Positions 42,223 to 52,309 are shown, counted from the first letter of the stretch. The stretch is DNA of 53,004 bases from Deltaproteobacteria bacterium (GCA_020349945.1 CP070704.1:1408018-1461021); one strand, 5' to 3'. Numbers and translations: made by a program. The notes: generated by a model from the sequence alone, not told the origin.

Positions 42223-44613
42223 TTAGTCCAATCTCGGTTTCAGAATCAAGGTACCCTCCCTATGTTTTTCCACGTCACGACGTTCCGTCCAGGCTAGATG
42301 ATACCCGCCGTCGAGATAGAGGCCGGTTTGGTCCTTATAATGGGGACTTCTGAGGTGCCCTGACTCACCGGTGGGCAGAACATGAAGAGATCCGTCCACG
42401 TCCGAAAGATCCACGATCATCCGCTGGGAAACCCCGTGGTTCGCATGGTATGGGTTCTCGTAAGGGTACTGCCTCTTGTTGACGGTCAGGCTGCTCCCAC
42501 CCACAGGGAAGGGCCCCAGATTGAATATCCGATCCAGGGGCTTCCTTTTCCCCAGGACATGCTCAAAGGTAAGCGTATGGATTTTTCCCCAGGTCCATTC
42601 ATCCATATCGCCTCCAATGACCTCCTTTAGCTCTACCAACATCTGACTCAGGCTCTTGGCAATGATGTCTTCCATGGTCTCGCTTTCAGGAGTGTTGACG
42701 TCATCAAACCATGGTGAGGAGCCCTTCCTGACCATCATCCTCAAGGCACGTGGAGGCAAGGAGGCAGTCTTTAGATATGCCTGGAGGAGCTCTTCCCCCA
42801 ATTCATCCTTGAATATATTATCCATCATCTTTCGGTATGTCACTTCAAACAAGCAGGCCGCTACGCTTTCCTTGCCCATTATGAAATCCCACTTTGAAAG
42901 AATATCCTTGGCCTTCTTGGCCTCTTGGTCGAGGAACCTCCGTTCGAGGACCTGGATCATTCTGGGCGTGACCTCAGAAGCTAATAGGCAATAGAAGTCC
43001 TGATGCATCCGCTTGAAATCATCAATGGACAGTTTTTCCTTGGCCCTGAGGAGCTGGTGGATGCGGGTAATTCGATCCATGGGCTCCCAGTAGTGACTGA
43101 TCAAATAAGGATAGTCCTTACCCGCGACCTTGTTATTGGCCGTGGTGATAAAGCCCTCTTCGGGGTTCATCAGATGAGGCCTCTCATCAAAAGGAACATA
43201 CCCCTTCCACTCGTACTCGCCAGTCCAACCCGGCACCGGCAGAATCCCGTCGCCTTTTGAGCGTATGGGAATAGTAGCACAGCACCAGTAGCCGATGTTT
43301 CCATTGACGTCAGCAAAGACGAAGTTTTGGCTGGGCAGCTCCCAGTATCGTAAGGCCTCCTTTACACCCTGTATATTTTCGGCCTTTGCCAACGAGTAAG
43401 CGGCCTGGCCCGGCTGAAGCCCCTCAGTAAATGCCCACCTTGCTGAAATAGCGTTTTCTTTGGAGTCCTTTTTCACCTCGTTGACAATCGGGCCATGACG
43501 GGTCAAAAGGATCTCGGTTTTGACGGGGTCCTGTCCCTTGACCCGGATGGTCTCCACTATGACCTCCATATCCTCCCAGTGGTCCTTGTACCGGTATTGT
43601 CTGGGGTTCTCAGGATTGATCTTCTCGATGTAGAAGTCTACATCATCCACCATGACATTGGTGACCCCCCACGTCACATGCCGGTTATGACCTATGGCAA
43701 TCCCCGGCACACCTGGAATAGCAAACCCTGATACGTCCATAGTTGGACAGACCATATGTACCTCCCACCAAACTGAAGGGTTGGTCAGGCCTAGGTGGGT
43801 GTCGTTGGCAAGGATCGGCTTCCCGGTGACGGACTTTTTTCCAGAGACTACCCAGTTATTGCTGGCAGCCAGGGCTGAAATGGTTGCCAGTCTTTTCGCC
43901 AGGCGCAATGTTTTCACGGTAGGGTCTGATAATATCGAAAGGAGTTTGCCCTGTTCGGAAACAATCAGAGGGCCATCGTCCGGCCAGACTGGGAAGGCCT
44001 CTCTCAGCTTTTGCTCTCCTACTTTTTCCAACATCTCGGCAGCAGTCAGATCCACCCTCCAGCCGCTGCTCAAACCCCAATTGACCACTTTCAAAATAGC
44101 CAGGTAATCGTCAACATCCCATGGCTCTGGCCTGTAGCCGAGCAATTTGAACTCAAAAGGCAGGCGCTCTCTGTGGGTCTCAAGATAAGCGTTTACCCCA
44201 TCAGCAAATGCCCTGGGCAAGAAGGCAAGGTCATTCGGAACATCTTTCCTTAAACCTGCACCTGTAAGCACCCTAAAGTAGCGGTCGGCTTTGATAAAAT
44301 CCTTGCCAAACACCTCTGAGAGTCGACCGTTCCCCAGCCGGCGGTGGAATTCCATTTGCCAGAAACGATCCTGAGCCATGGCATAACCCAGCGCAAAGTA
44401 AAGGTCAGGCTCATTCTTGGCGTAGATATGCGGCACCCCATAGGTGTCCCTTATGATCTCAACACCTTCGTTAAGGCCTGAAAGGACGACCTCTCCTGAA
44501 GTCTGCGGAAGGCTCCTCTTGAGGGTTTGATGAAACCACAGATAGCCTCCCCCTGCCACCACCAAGATGAGCCCTCCTAGTGCTACTAAGATAATCAAGA
44601 TCCATTTTTTCAT
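42223..44613 (-). CDS. Penicillin acylase-family N-terminal nucleophile hydrolase
   Basis: The protein has 796 residues. An N-terminal membrane or signal segment (about 5-26) is followed by the alpha-chain region with GVPHIYAKNEPD. The predicted self-cleavage point and nucleophile is S251, in ALAASNNWVVSGKKS. The beta chain holds NDTHLGL and HTLTFEHVLG. The family hydrolyses amides of acylated amino compounds, such as acyl-homoserine lactones or beta-lactam side chains; the substrate here is unknown. It is probably periplasmic. Confidence 0.94.
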   Translation of the reverse strand: MKKWILIILVALGGLILVVAGGGYLWFHQTLKRSLPQTSGEVVLSGLNEGVEIIRDTYGVPHIYAKNEPDLYFALGYAMAQDRFWQMEFHRRLGNGRLSEVFGKDFIKADRYFRVLTGAGLRKDVPNDLAFLPRAFADGVNAYLETHRERLPFEFKLLGYRPEPWDVDDYLAILKVVNWGLSSGWRVDLTAAEMLEKVGEQKLREAFPVWPDDGPLIVSEQGKLLSILSDPTVKTLRLAKRLATISALAASNNWVVSGKKSVTGKPILANDTHLGLTNPSVWWEVHMVCPTMDVSGFAIPGVPGIAIGHNRHVTWGVTNVMVDDVDFYIEKINPENPRQYRYKDHWEDMEVIVETIRVKGQDPVKTEILLTRHGPIVNEVKKDSKENAISARWAFTEGLQPGQAAYSLAKAENIQGVKEALRYWELPSQNFVFADVNGNIGYWCCATIPIRSKGDGILPVPGWTGEYEWKGYVPFDERPHLMNPEEGFITTANNKVAGKDYPYLISHYWEPMDRITRIHQLLRAKEKLSIDDFKRMHQDFYCLLASEVTPRMIQVLERRFLDQEAKKAKDILSKWDFIMGKESVAACLFEVTYRKMMDNIFKDELGEELLQAYLKTASLPPRALRMMVRKGSSPWFDDVNTPESETMEDIIAKSLSQMLVELKEVIGGDMDEWTWGKIHTLTFEHVLGKRKPLDRIFNLGPFPVGGSSLTVNKRQYPYENPYHANHGVSQRMIVDLSDVDGSLHVLPTGESGHLRSPHYKDQTGLYLDGGYHLAWTERRDVEKHREGTLILKPRLD

Positions 44614-44668
44614 ATTTTCCCTCGCCTTAGATGCGTGGTTACACAGAGCCCTTCAAAAGATCGGCATT

Positions 44669-45724
44669 TTATTTCAGCAGGCCTCGGTTGCGGAGCCGTA
44701 ATTGTTCCCATGTCTTGTAATTCTCCGGGGGATGTATTATCTGAGCGCCAGGCCTTAAGGTGAGCTTTACCGCTTCATTGGGGCACCCGGTAACGCAGAG
44801 ACCACACCCAATACACCTTGTCAGATCAATTTTTGCTACATCATCCACGGAGCATGCGTTCACCTGGCAGCGTTCCTCACATGTCCCGCAGCCAGTGCAT
44901 TCCTCGGAGTCAACAGCCGCATGGTAATTTGCCCTGGCAACCGATTGTTCGATGCCGAACTGGGTGATTCCCCGCAGGATAGCACAACAGCACCCGCAGC
45001 AGTTGCATACATAAAAAATCCCCGTGGCAATGTTGCTCACAGTGTGAACCAGACCTATTTCCTCAGCCTCGTCAAGCACCTTGAGGGCCTCTTGCTGGGT
45101 AATATTGTACAGTCCTAAAGGTCTTTCTTTCACCGAGAAATTGAGGCAGGCCTTCAGGGGAAAGTCACATTTGCGGCTGCTCACCAGGTCTTGCTGTTTT
45201 CTGCAGATGCAATCACGTAATTCGAACCACCTTGCCTGTAGTATGAGTGGCTTTATGTCATCATAGGGCAGAATGAACTCAGTTTTAACCGCCTGCTGTG
45301 CCGGGACAACACGGTGTAACGCCGGCTCAGGACGCATTATTCCCTCAGCCCCGCCTTCGTTCAGGTATTGCTCAAAAAGATGGGCCAGCTCATGGTCCAT
45401 GAAATCCCACTGTTCTTCATAAAACCCGACAACAAATGGAGCCAGCCGGAATCTCCACACTCCATCCCTTTTAGAGCCCCATATGATGCCCCTGTTCGAC
45501 ATCTCCTTAAGCCTTTCTTCAGCTTGTTCACGCGGCAGGTTGACCCTTGTTGCTATTGCATCGGCTGTCTCGCTACTACCAGTCATTTTGCTTGCTACGA
45601 GCGCCTCCTCAGGCGAGAATATCTTCTTGAGGATCTGCAGCTCTACACCTGACCGAGTCCGAGGGAAACCCCCAGGTAGAAGGTTCAAGACGCAGGCTAG
45701 TTCTTCATAAGGATCAGTATTCAT
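44669..45724 (-). CDS. Iron-sulfur protein with N-terminal winged-helix-like region
   Basis: The protein has 351 residues. The first 110 residues include a helical, MarR-like winged-helix pattern (EALVASKMTGSSETADAIA...REQAEERLKEMSNRGIIWG). The middle has CICRKQQDL and the Cys-rich CNCCGCCCAIL; the C terminus has two [4Fe-4S] motifs (CTGCGTCEERC and CIGCGLCVTGC). It may couple redox state to DNA or protein binding, or act as an electron carrier. The function is unknown. It lies 55 bases from the acylase gene on the same strand. Confidence 0.8.
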   Translation of the reverse strand: MNTDPYEELACVLNLLPGGFPRTRSGVELQILKKIFSPEEALVASKMTGSSETADAIATRVNLPREQAEERLKEMSNRGIIWGSKRDGVWRFRLAPFVVGFYEEQWDFMDHELAHLFEQYLNEGGAEGIMRPEPALHRVVPAQQAVKTEFILPYDDIKPLILQARWFELRDCICRKQQDLVSSRKCDFPLKACLNFSVKERPLGLYNITQQEALKVLDEAEEIGLVHTVSNIATGIFYVCNCCGCCCAILRGITQFGIEQSVARANYHAAVDSEECTGCGTCEERCQVNACSVDDVAKIDLTRCIGCGLCVTGCPNEAVKLTLRPGAQIIHPPENYKTWEQLRLRNRGLLK

Positions 45725-46036
45725 ATTTAGGCCCCCTATTCTATTAGTATTCTAAAGCTTTATTGTTGAATTGACAGAACTGCGTTTTTGCTCGAGGAAG
45801 TGTAGACGAGAGAGTCCTGTGTGTCAAGGGAGAAGGCCTCTACAATATGGCGGGCTCAAGGTTATTGGGTTGAGCGGAGGTCCTCGATCTTTCCGATCTC
45901 GTTTGTCTAACATGGCAGCAGATACGCCTTGACAGGGATGACCCCATTTCCTAGGTTATGGTTAGAGCTGACATCTCAGAGAATATCAAACTTGATGAGC
46001 TCAAGGAAAAGGTTCGGCTCCAAGGGAGGAATAGAG
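45725..46036 (+). other. Divergent intergenic region
   Basis: This gap of 312 bases separates the reverse-strand iron-sulfur gene from the forward-strand decarboxylase gene, so both promoters should lie here. TTGACA occurs at 45771-45776, but no matching -10 box is clear. The ribosome-binding site GGGAGG (46024-46029) belongs to the decarboxylase. Nothing else was recognised. Confidence 0.4.
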
Positions 46037-47461
46037 ATGGACATAAAAACCTTCCGGAGGTATGGACATGCCATAGTGGACTGGATAGCAGACTACATGG
46101 ACCAGATCGAGGAGTACCCGGTTCTTGCGCAGGTTAAACCTGGTGAGATAGCAGATCGGCTTCCCAAAACACCGCCTGTGGAATCGGAGGAGATGGAGGC
46201 CATCTTCAACGACTTCAAGCGGATCCTTTTGCCGGGGATGACCCACTGGCAACATCCTTCCTTCTTCGCCTATTTTCCGGCAAATACCAGCGAACCGTCA
46301 GTCTTGGCGGAGTTCCTGACAGCTGGCCTGGGTGCCCAGTGTATGGTATGGCAGACGTCTCCGGCAGCCACTGAACTTGAGGAGGTTGTGATGGATTGGC
46401 TTCGTCAAATGCTGGGCCTTCCAGAGGGCTTTAGGGGTGTGATACAGGACACGGCCTCCACCTCGACGCTCTGCGCCCTTGTTTGCGCGAGGGAGAGGGC
46501 GACAGGCTTTGGCATCAATAAGCACGGTTTCCCGAACGGAAGCGCTCAAAAGCTCATCGTATATACCTCAGAAGAGGCCCACTCTTCCGTTGAGAAAGGG
46601 GTAAGGATCGCTGGTTTCGGGAAGGACCACCTCCGTCTCATTCCAACAGGAGCGAACTTTGCGATGATTCCAGAGGAATTGGGAAAGGCCATTGATGCTG
46701 ATAAGAAAGATGGGCGTCTACCCTGCTGTGTTGTAGCAACGGTCGGAACCACCTCTTCAACCAGCATAGATCCATTGAGGCCAATAGGCGAGATCTGTGA
46801 CCGGCATAGGGTTTGGCTTCATGTCGATGCGGCTATGGCAGGAACTGCGGCCATGCTTCCAGAGATGCGCCACATCCTTGACGGCGTGGAGTTTGCCGAT
46901 TCGTTCGTGTTCAATCCACACAAGTGGATGTTTACGAACTTCGATTGTTCTGCCTATTTTTGCAAGGACCCCAAGGCCCTGACCTCGACCTTCGAGATCT
47001 TGCCCGAGTATTTGAGGACCGAGGTTGATCCCCGGGTCAAGAATTTTCGCGATTGGGGGATTCCCCTGGGGCGTCGTTTCAGGGCCCTCAAGCTGTGGTT
47101 TGTGATCCGGTATTTCGGGATCAGGGGACTCCAGCAAAAGGTGCGATCCCACATCGAGCTTGCAAAAGAATTCGAGTCATGGATCCGGAAGGACCCACGA
47201 TTTGAGATGATGGCCCCTGTGACAATGAACCTGGTTTGCTTCCGGTATCATCCTCCCGAAGGCAACTTTACCGAGGAGGAGCTGGAACGAATCAATAAAG
47301 GTCTGATGGATGAGCTCAACCGATCGGGAAAGATGTTTATCACCCACACCGAGCTGAAGGGAAGATTCACATTGCGCCTTTGTGTTGGTCAGACCAATAC
47401 AACTCTAGGGCACGTCCAAAGGGCCTGGGAACAACTTCAGGCCTGTGTGACCCATTTCTGA
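46037..47461 (+). CDS. PLP-dependent aromatic-L-amino-acid decarboxylase family protein
   Basis: The protein has 474 residues. GGGAGG (46024-46029) sits seven bases before the ATG at 46037; an upstream ATG at 45929 adds 36 residues without homology. Key residues are H182 (in SEEAHSS), D264 (HVDAA) and K296 in NPHKW, which binds the cofactor. It is the group II decarboxylase fold and could act on aromatic amino acids such as tryptophan, tyrosine or phenylalanine, but specificity is not visible. The radical SAM gene starts 65 bases downstream. Confidence 0.94.
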   Translation: MDIKTFRRYGHAIVDWIADYMDQIEEYPVLAQVKPGEIADRLPKTPPVESEEMEAIFNDFKRILLPGMTHWQHPSFFAYFPANTSEPSVLAEFLTAGLGAQCMVWQTSPAATELEEVVMDWLRQMLGLPEGFRGVIQDTASTSTLCALVCARERATGFGINKHGFPNGSAQKLIVYTSEEAHSSVEKGVRIAGFGKDHLRLIPTGANFAMIPEELGKAIDADKKDGRLPCCVVATVGTTSSTSIDPLRPIGEICDRHRVWLHVDAAMAGTAAMLPEMRHILDGVEFADSFVFNPHKWMFTNFDCSAYFCKDPKALTSTFEILPEYLRTEVDPRVKNFRDWGIPLGRRFRALKLWFVIRYFGIRGLQQKVRSHIELAKEFESWIRKDPRFEMMAPVTMNLVCFRYHPPEGNFTEEELERINKGLMDELNRSGKMFITHTELKGRFTLRLCVGQTNTTLGHVQRAWEQLQACVTHF

Positions 47462-47526
47462 TCCTGTTATGCTCCTGGTTCGCACCTACTTTTAGAAAGG
47501 CTTATGAGAGAATTAAGGCGTCAAGA

Positions 47527-48549
47527 ATGAAGAGGGTGAAGCTGCCGCAGCCGATCTCTGGAGGACTGCTGCTATCCTACAAATGTACTGCTGAGTGCCG
47601 GCATTGTATGTATGCTTGCTCCCCAAAATGGAAAGGGGATTGGATTACACAGAAGGACCTGGAAGAGGCCCTATCTCAGCTTGGCGGAGCTATAAGACCA
47701 AGTCCCTGGGGAGATCAGAAAGTCAGCTTGAACTACGGGCTTCACTTTACCGGAGGAGAGCCCTTTTTGAATTTTGAGCTCTTGCTCAAGGCAGTAGAGA
47801 TTGCTGATGAACTAAAGATCCCTTCAACCTTCGTTGAGACAAACTGCTACTGGTGCAGCAACGATGAGGTAACGAGGGAGAGATTACATCTCTTGAGACA
47901 GACAGGGCTCAAGGGAGTCTTGATCTCGGTGAACCCTTTTTACGCGGAGTATGTGCCTTTTGAGAGAACAAACAGATGCATTCGGATCAGCAAGGAGGTG
48001 TTCGGCGAAAATGTCATGGTCTATCAGTTAGAATACTATCATCGATTCAAGCAACTGGGCATCAAGCAAAGGATTTCACTCGAGGATTATCTGGAGCTCA
48101 CAAGAAGGGAAGATTTGACAGAAAAAGCGGAATTATTTCTGATGGGAAGGGCTGGTTACCAATTAAAGGAGTTTTATCCCCCATATCCTGCACCTATCTT
48201 TTTTAATGAGCCCTGCCGTCCAGCCTTCCTGAGGAACTGGCACAACCATTTCGATAATTACGGGAACGTTTTGCCCGGGTATTGTGGTGGAATCTCTTTA
48301 GGCCACTGGCAGGATCTGGACAGGCTTATAAGAGAGGGAATAGATTTGGAGGAACACCCACTTCTGGGCTTCTTAGTGGCTGAAGATGTGCAGGGGCTTT
48401 ACCATTTTGCCAAGGATTTCGGCTACCAGGAATCTGGGGAAGGTTATCTTTCGAAATGCCACCTCTGCCTGCACCTCAGAAAATATCTTCTCTCCAAGAA
48501 AGACTTTGAGGAACTCAACCCAAGGGAGTTTTATGTGCATGTGGAGTAG
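47527..48549 (+). CDS. Radical SAM protein
   Basis: The protein has 340 residues. The SAM/[4Fe-4S] motif is CTAECRHC near residue 22, and GGEP is at the usual position (GLHFTGGEPFLN). The C-terminal Cys-rich stretch (CRPAF, YCGG, KCHLCLHL) resembles an auxiliary-cluster region. AAGG at 47515-47518 supports the ATG at 47527. The substrate is unknown. It sits beside the decarboxylase, which suggests a shared pathway, but no precursor peptide was recognised. Confidence 0.88.
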   Translation: MKRVKLPQPISGGLLLSYKCTAECRHCMYACSPKWKGDWITQKDLEEALSQLGGAIRPSPWGDQKVSLNYGLHFTGGEPFLNFELLLKAVEIADELKIPSTFVETNCYWCSNDEVTRERLHLLRQTGLKGVLISVNPFYAEYVPFERTNRCIRISKEVFGENVMVYQLEYYHRFKQLGIKQRISLEDYLELTRREDLTEKAELFLMGRAGYQLKEFYPPYPAPIFFNEPCRPAFLRNWHNHFDNYGNVLPGYCGGISLGHWQDLDRLIREGIDLEEHPLLGFLVAEDVQGLYHFAKDFGYQESGEGYLSKCHLCLHLRKYLLSKKDFEELNPREFYVHVE

Positions 48550-48565
48550 CACAAGGGAACTATCT

Positions 48566-49153
48566 TTAGGCTGGATTTCCTTTCAATCCAATTACGTCTG
48601 CCACTTCCTGCATCCCCTTTATCGTATCTTCAATGAGCTCCTCAATGCTGATTCCCAGCATCTCGGCACCCTTCTCGATGATTGATCGATTCACGCCGGC
48701 AGCAAAGGAAGGTGTTTTCCATTTTTTCTTTACAGATTTTACACTCATGTCCATCACGCTTTTCGAAGGCCGAACCAATGCATTAGCCGCAACAAGCCCT
48801 GTTAATTCGTCAATAGCATACAGTGTCTTCTCCAGGATGCTCTTTGGCTCCACATCTGAGCATAGTCCCCATCCGTGAGAGACGGCGGCACGGATATATT
48901 CCTCCGGCCAGTTATGGTCTTCGAGGATTTCTCTTGTTTTGGTGCAGTGCTGATCGGGAAACCTCTCATAGTCAATGTCATGAATGAGGCCGATAATCCC
49001 CCACTTTTCCTCATCTTCACCACGCTTTCTGGCAATATACCGCATAACTCCCTCCACGGTATACGCGTGTTTGCGCAAGCTGTCGCCTTGGTTATACTCA
49101 TAGAGGATCTTTAATGCCTCCTCGCGAGTTGGTACCCTTTCTCCCATTGTCAT
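48566..49153 (-). CDS. HD-domain phosphohydrolase-like protein
   Basis: The protein has 195 residues. The metal-binding pattern includes H27 in RKHAYTVEGVMRYIA, LIHDIDYE (the HD pair), and a later AVSHGW. HD proteins cleave phosphoesters, often of nucleotides. The two-gene reverse block includes the flavodoxin-like gene upstream. The start lies before AAGGAGA on the reverse strand. Confidence 0.87.
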   Translation of the reverse strand: MTMGERVPTREEALKILYEYNQGDSLRKHAYTVEGVMRYIARKRGEDEEKWGIIGLIHDIDYERFPDQHCTKTREILEDHNWPEEYIRAAVSHGWGLCSDVEPKSILEKTLYAIDELTGLVAANALVRPSKSVMDMSVKSVKKKWKTPSFAAGVNRSIIEKGAEMLGISIEELIEDTIKGMQEVADVIGLKGNPA

Positions 49154-49237
49154 TCTCCTTTCCCGCTTCTTTCAGATATCACTTTTTCAGCAATCCCCAC
49201 ATCTCGCCTGCCACAGACATCTATTTTGGAGGTGCCC

Positions 49238-49687
49238 CTACTTAACTTTTTTCGTAAGTTCTTTGCCGAGCGCAAGGCACTTTTTCTTCGCGTCTTCGTT
49301 GATGGGGCGCTCGCCCTCAACCGTGTCGCCGACCTGCTCGAAGAAGCGCCGCGCAAGATACTCGAACGGCTGCTTGACTCTCCCGCCGCCACCGTGCGAC
49401 AAGAACAGTGCGGCCGGTTTCCCCTTGACAGGCTCACCTGACTGGTCCCACTGATAGATATCGTCAAAGAAGGTCTTGATCGTGCCGGCCAGGTAAGAGA
49501 AATAGTCTGGTGTGCCGAGTGCAACTGCGTCGGCGGCCAGGAATTCATCAAGCGTTACGCGCCGTTCGTTTGTGTTAATAAGTTCAACTTCCGCGCCAGC
49601 CTCTCGCACGCCCTCTGCAAGTGCTTCCGCAAGGACCTTTGTGTTTCCGAACTGCTGACTGTGGTAAATGACAATGATCTTTCCCAT
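49238..49687 (-). CDS. Flavodoxin-like NAD(P)H-dependent oxidoreductase
   Basis: The protein has 149 residues. The FMN phosphate-binding loop is YHSQQFGNTKVLAE, and the second FMN loop is GTPDYFSYLAGTIKTFFDD. It is a short flavodoxin/WrbA-type protein that may reduce quinones or carry electrons. It is transcribed with the HD gene, separated by 84 bases. Confidence 0.88.
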   Translation of the reverse strand: MGKIIVIYHSQQFGNTKVLAEALAEGVREAGAEVELINTNERRVTLDEFLAADAVALGTPDYFSYLAGTIKTFFDDIYQWDQSGEPVKGKPAALFLSHGGGGRVKQPFEYLARRFFEQVGDTVEGERPINEDAKKKCLALGKELTKKVK

Positions 49688-49932
49688 ATCCCTTCCTTTC
49701 TGAACTGAAACGAAAGATATTGAATCTCGAAATGAGGGTAAAGGTCAAGTAAAAACTCATCCTCAACAAACCCTCTGATACAAGGAGCAGTTATCGGCCT
49801 CGGAAATCTGTTTGCAGGTAATCCGAGATGATGATATTGTAACTGTACCTTAAGCTTATCGCGGGAGACAAAGGAATTATCTTGGAGATATCTGTATGTT
49901 TAATCCGGAAAGGTATGGTATTCTGAAAAAGG

Positions 49933-50613
49933 ATGTCTAGAGGTATTCGGAGAATCTTTCAGTTTATATATCTGTCCAGTCTCGCATTCTGTCTGGTTGG
50001 TGTCCTTGCGGGGGCAGGGTGCTCCAAGAAGGACCTGGTTGAAAGGCCTGTCTCTGAGAAAAGATGGACCTGCGACAAACAGGCAGACGATGCCATGCAG
50101 CGGCAGGATTATGAGGCTGGTATCCTTTTCCATCAACGGTTTCTGGAGAAAGAACCTGGGAACGGGCTTGCTTTGTACCACCTTGGATATGCTTACGGCC
50201 AGACGGGAAACCACGTGAAGGAGGTCTCCTATTACGAGGAGGCGATTGCCCACGGATTTGGACAAGACACTATCTTCTTTAACTTAGGGATGGCATACGG
50301 GGAGTTGAATCAGATAGAAGAGTCTATTCGTGCATTCAAGAAGGCCCTGGATATCAATCCTCACAGTGCTGACAACCACTATGGGCTCGCCATTGCCTAT
50401 CAAATAAGCGCCGCTGATAAACTGGCGGAAAAGGAGTTCTTGAAGGCCCTCGAGATCGATCAAGCCCACCTGGATGCCAGAATACACCTGAGTTTGCTCT
50501 ATGCGGATATGGGTGAACTGCAAAAGGCCGGTGAGCAACTTCGAAGAATTCTGGAAATTGACCCAACCCATACAAGGGCCCGCGAATTCCTTGAAAGAAT
50601 TGAGAAGGAATAA
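49933..50613 (+). CDS. TPR-repeat protein with N-terminal membrane or lipoprotein signal
   Basis: The protein has 226 residues. A hydrophobic N-terminal segment ends in LAGAGC (Cys30), a non-ideal lipobox. At least four TPR units follow from about residue 70 (for example GLALYHLGYAYGQTGN and ILEIDPTHTRAREFLERI). It probably anchors at the cell envelope and binds a partner. The MBL gene follows after 33 bases. Confidence 0.9.
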   Translation: MSRGIRRIFQFIYLSSLAFCLVGVLAGAGCSKKDLVERPVSEKRWTCDKQADDAMQRQDYEAGILFHQRFLEKEPGNGLALYHLGYAYGQTGNHVKEVSYYEEAIAHGFGQDTIFFNLGMAYGELNQIEESIRAFKKALDINPHSADNHYGLAIAYQISAADKLAEKEFLKALEIDQAHLDARIHLSLLYADMGELQKAGEQLRRILEIDPTHTRAREFLERIEKE

Positions 50614-50646
50614 GCAGCCCCTGGGGACTCTCATTGAGGTAAGACA

Positions 50647-51288
50647 ATGGCACTCGTAGCAAAAGATGACGACATCCAGATCGACCAGCTTGCCCTCAGG
50701 CCCTTCGATACCAACACCTACATAATAACCTGCCGCCGAACCGGAGATAGTGTGTTAATAGACGCACCAGCAGAAGCTGCTGAAATTCTCAGACGCTTGA
50801 AAGCGACTAATCCCAGATACATCCTCATAACCCATAGCCACATGGATCACCTTGGGGCACTCCTCGAGTTAAAGTCGAACCTAGGGGTTCCAGTTGGGGT
50901 CCACCCACTGGACGCCAAGAATCTGCCTTCCCCACCAGATATCCTTCTCGGTGACGCCGATACAGTATCCTTTGGAAATATGAAACTGAGGGTGCTTCAT
51001 ACGCCTGGTCACACCCCGGGCAGTTTATGTTTCTTAACAGGTAAGTATTTGCTATCAGGAGACACCATTTTCCCGGGTGGTCCGGGAAAGACCTGGTCGC
51101 CAGCCGATCTAAGGCAAATAATCGAATCCATCACCAGCAAGATTTTTATCTTGCCTGAAGGCACTCAAATATATCCCGGCCACGGGAGCTCTACCACATT
51201 AAAAAAAGAGAGGGCTGAATTTGCTATCTTTTCTTCCCGACCCCACGATCCTAAGCTGTGTGGAGATGTGCTCTGGCTTTCATCATAG
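50647..51288 (+). CDS. Metallo-beta-lactamase-fold hydrolase
   Basis: The protein has 213 residues. The metal-binding motif is THSHMDHLG (H63, H65, D67, H68), with HTPGHTPGSL and a later LSGDTIF and PGHGSS. The fold resembles glyoxalase II-like and other thioester hydrolases. The substrate is unknown. It is adjacent to the TPR gene on the same strand. Confidence 0.93.
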   Translation: MALVAKDDDIQIDQLALRPFDTNTYIITCRRTGDSVLIDAPAEAAEILRRLKATNPRYILITHSHMDHLGALLELKSNLGVPVGVHPLDAKNLPSPPDILLGDADTVSFGNMKLRVLHTPGHTPGSLCFLTGKYLLSGDTIFPGGPGKTWSPADLRQIIESITSKIFILPEGTQIYPGHGSSTTLKKERAEFAIFSSRPHDPKLCGDVLWLSS

Positions 51289-51314
51289 CCAACATCTCCT
51301 GTCAGTGCATTGAC

Positions 51315-52013
51315 CTACCAGGATATTTCTACTCGGTGGAAGGCCTCTGCCAGCTGGAAATCCTGTCCCTCAGCCATTATCCTATGTCTCTCCCTCAGCC
51401 GTTCTTCCAGCTCTCGTGGCGGAATGAGTCCCACCTGGCTCTTATGGCATCTCAGGGCAGCCAACTTCAGATGAAACGTTTTGGTGATATCGGAGCGGTA
51501 ATTTATATCCTCTGAGGCCCAGAGCAATATCTCCTTGACCTTATGGGGGTGAAGCCCTTCTTTCATCAAATCGGGGTAAGAGAGACGATCCCTGGCATAG
51601 GGGAAGATAGCGTCCAAGGTGACTTGGCCGGTGATTCGATGGTCTCGGTGCCAGATATATCGCCGGTAAGGGTCAGCAGTTGCCATGGTCTCAGGCCTAT
51701 AAATCCTTATAAGCTGGACGAGCTCCTTGCGGAATTCATGAGTATCCTCCAAACCCTGGTCTGGATGGCGCAGGAATATGACCCCCCTCACCCCCAGCGA
51801 TTTAGCTGCAGCCATTTGTTCCCCCTCCCGAATCTTGGCCAGTTCCTCCGGCTTCATATTGGTATCATTGGTACCCTTATCCCCATTGGTGCACACCACA
51901 TATACAACCCCCTTGCCCTCACCAACCCAACGGGCAACCGTTCCGGCAACCCCGTATTCTGCATCATCCGGGTGAGGCGTCACCACCAGTACCTGAGCTG
52001 GTTTTGAATTCAT
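51315..52013 (-). CDS. PIG-L/LmbE-family deacetylase
   Basis: The protein has 232 residues. The metal motif is TPHPDDAEYG (H14, D16, D17), and a later YIWHRDHRITG provides the second set of ligands. The family removes N-acetyl groups from N-acetylglucosamine-containing compounds, as in mycothiol or bacillithiol precursors. The specific substrate is unknown. Confidence 0.93.
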   Translation of the reverse strand: MNSKPAQVLVVTPHPDDAEYGVAGTVARWVGEGKGVVYVVCTNGDKGTNDTNMKPEELAKIREGEQMAAAKSLGVRGVIFLRHPDQGLEDTHEFRKELVQLIRIYRPETMATADPYRRYIWHRDHRITGQVTLDAIFPYARDRLSYPDLMKEGLHPHKVKEILLWASEDINYRSDITKTFHLKLAALRCHKSQVGLIPPRELEERLRERHRIMAEGQDFQLAEAFHRVEISW

Positions 52014-52309
52014 TGACTCATCCCTTTAAAGTGTAGCCAAATCCCGATGAGGGTTTACCCTCACCTCCTGCCAGTAGAGATACCACATGAAAACTACCAG
52101 GCAAGGCGTGGACAGGGAGAGACCTGGACGGTGAAGAAAATAGCACAGAAGGTGGATTGAGGCAAGCCCTCGAGCCCCACCAGACCCTCACGATTGACAG
52201 GGCGAGACTACTGATCTAAGATGAAGAACCGGATGGGGTCCCTGTGCCAGAGATTTATACAGGGGGCATGATCTGTTCGAATCATAGCCAAGGATATTGC
52301 CGCTTCAAA

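Noticed and set aside
45771..45776. TTGACA as a sigma-70 promoter
   Set aside because: No -10 sequence at the expected distance was found.
52268..52290. T-loop-like GTTCGAATC as part of a tRNA
   Set aside because: No acceptor, D or anticodon stem could be built around it.
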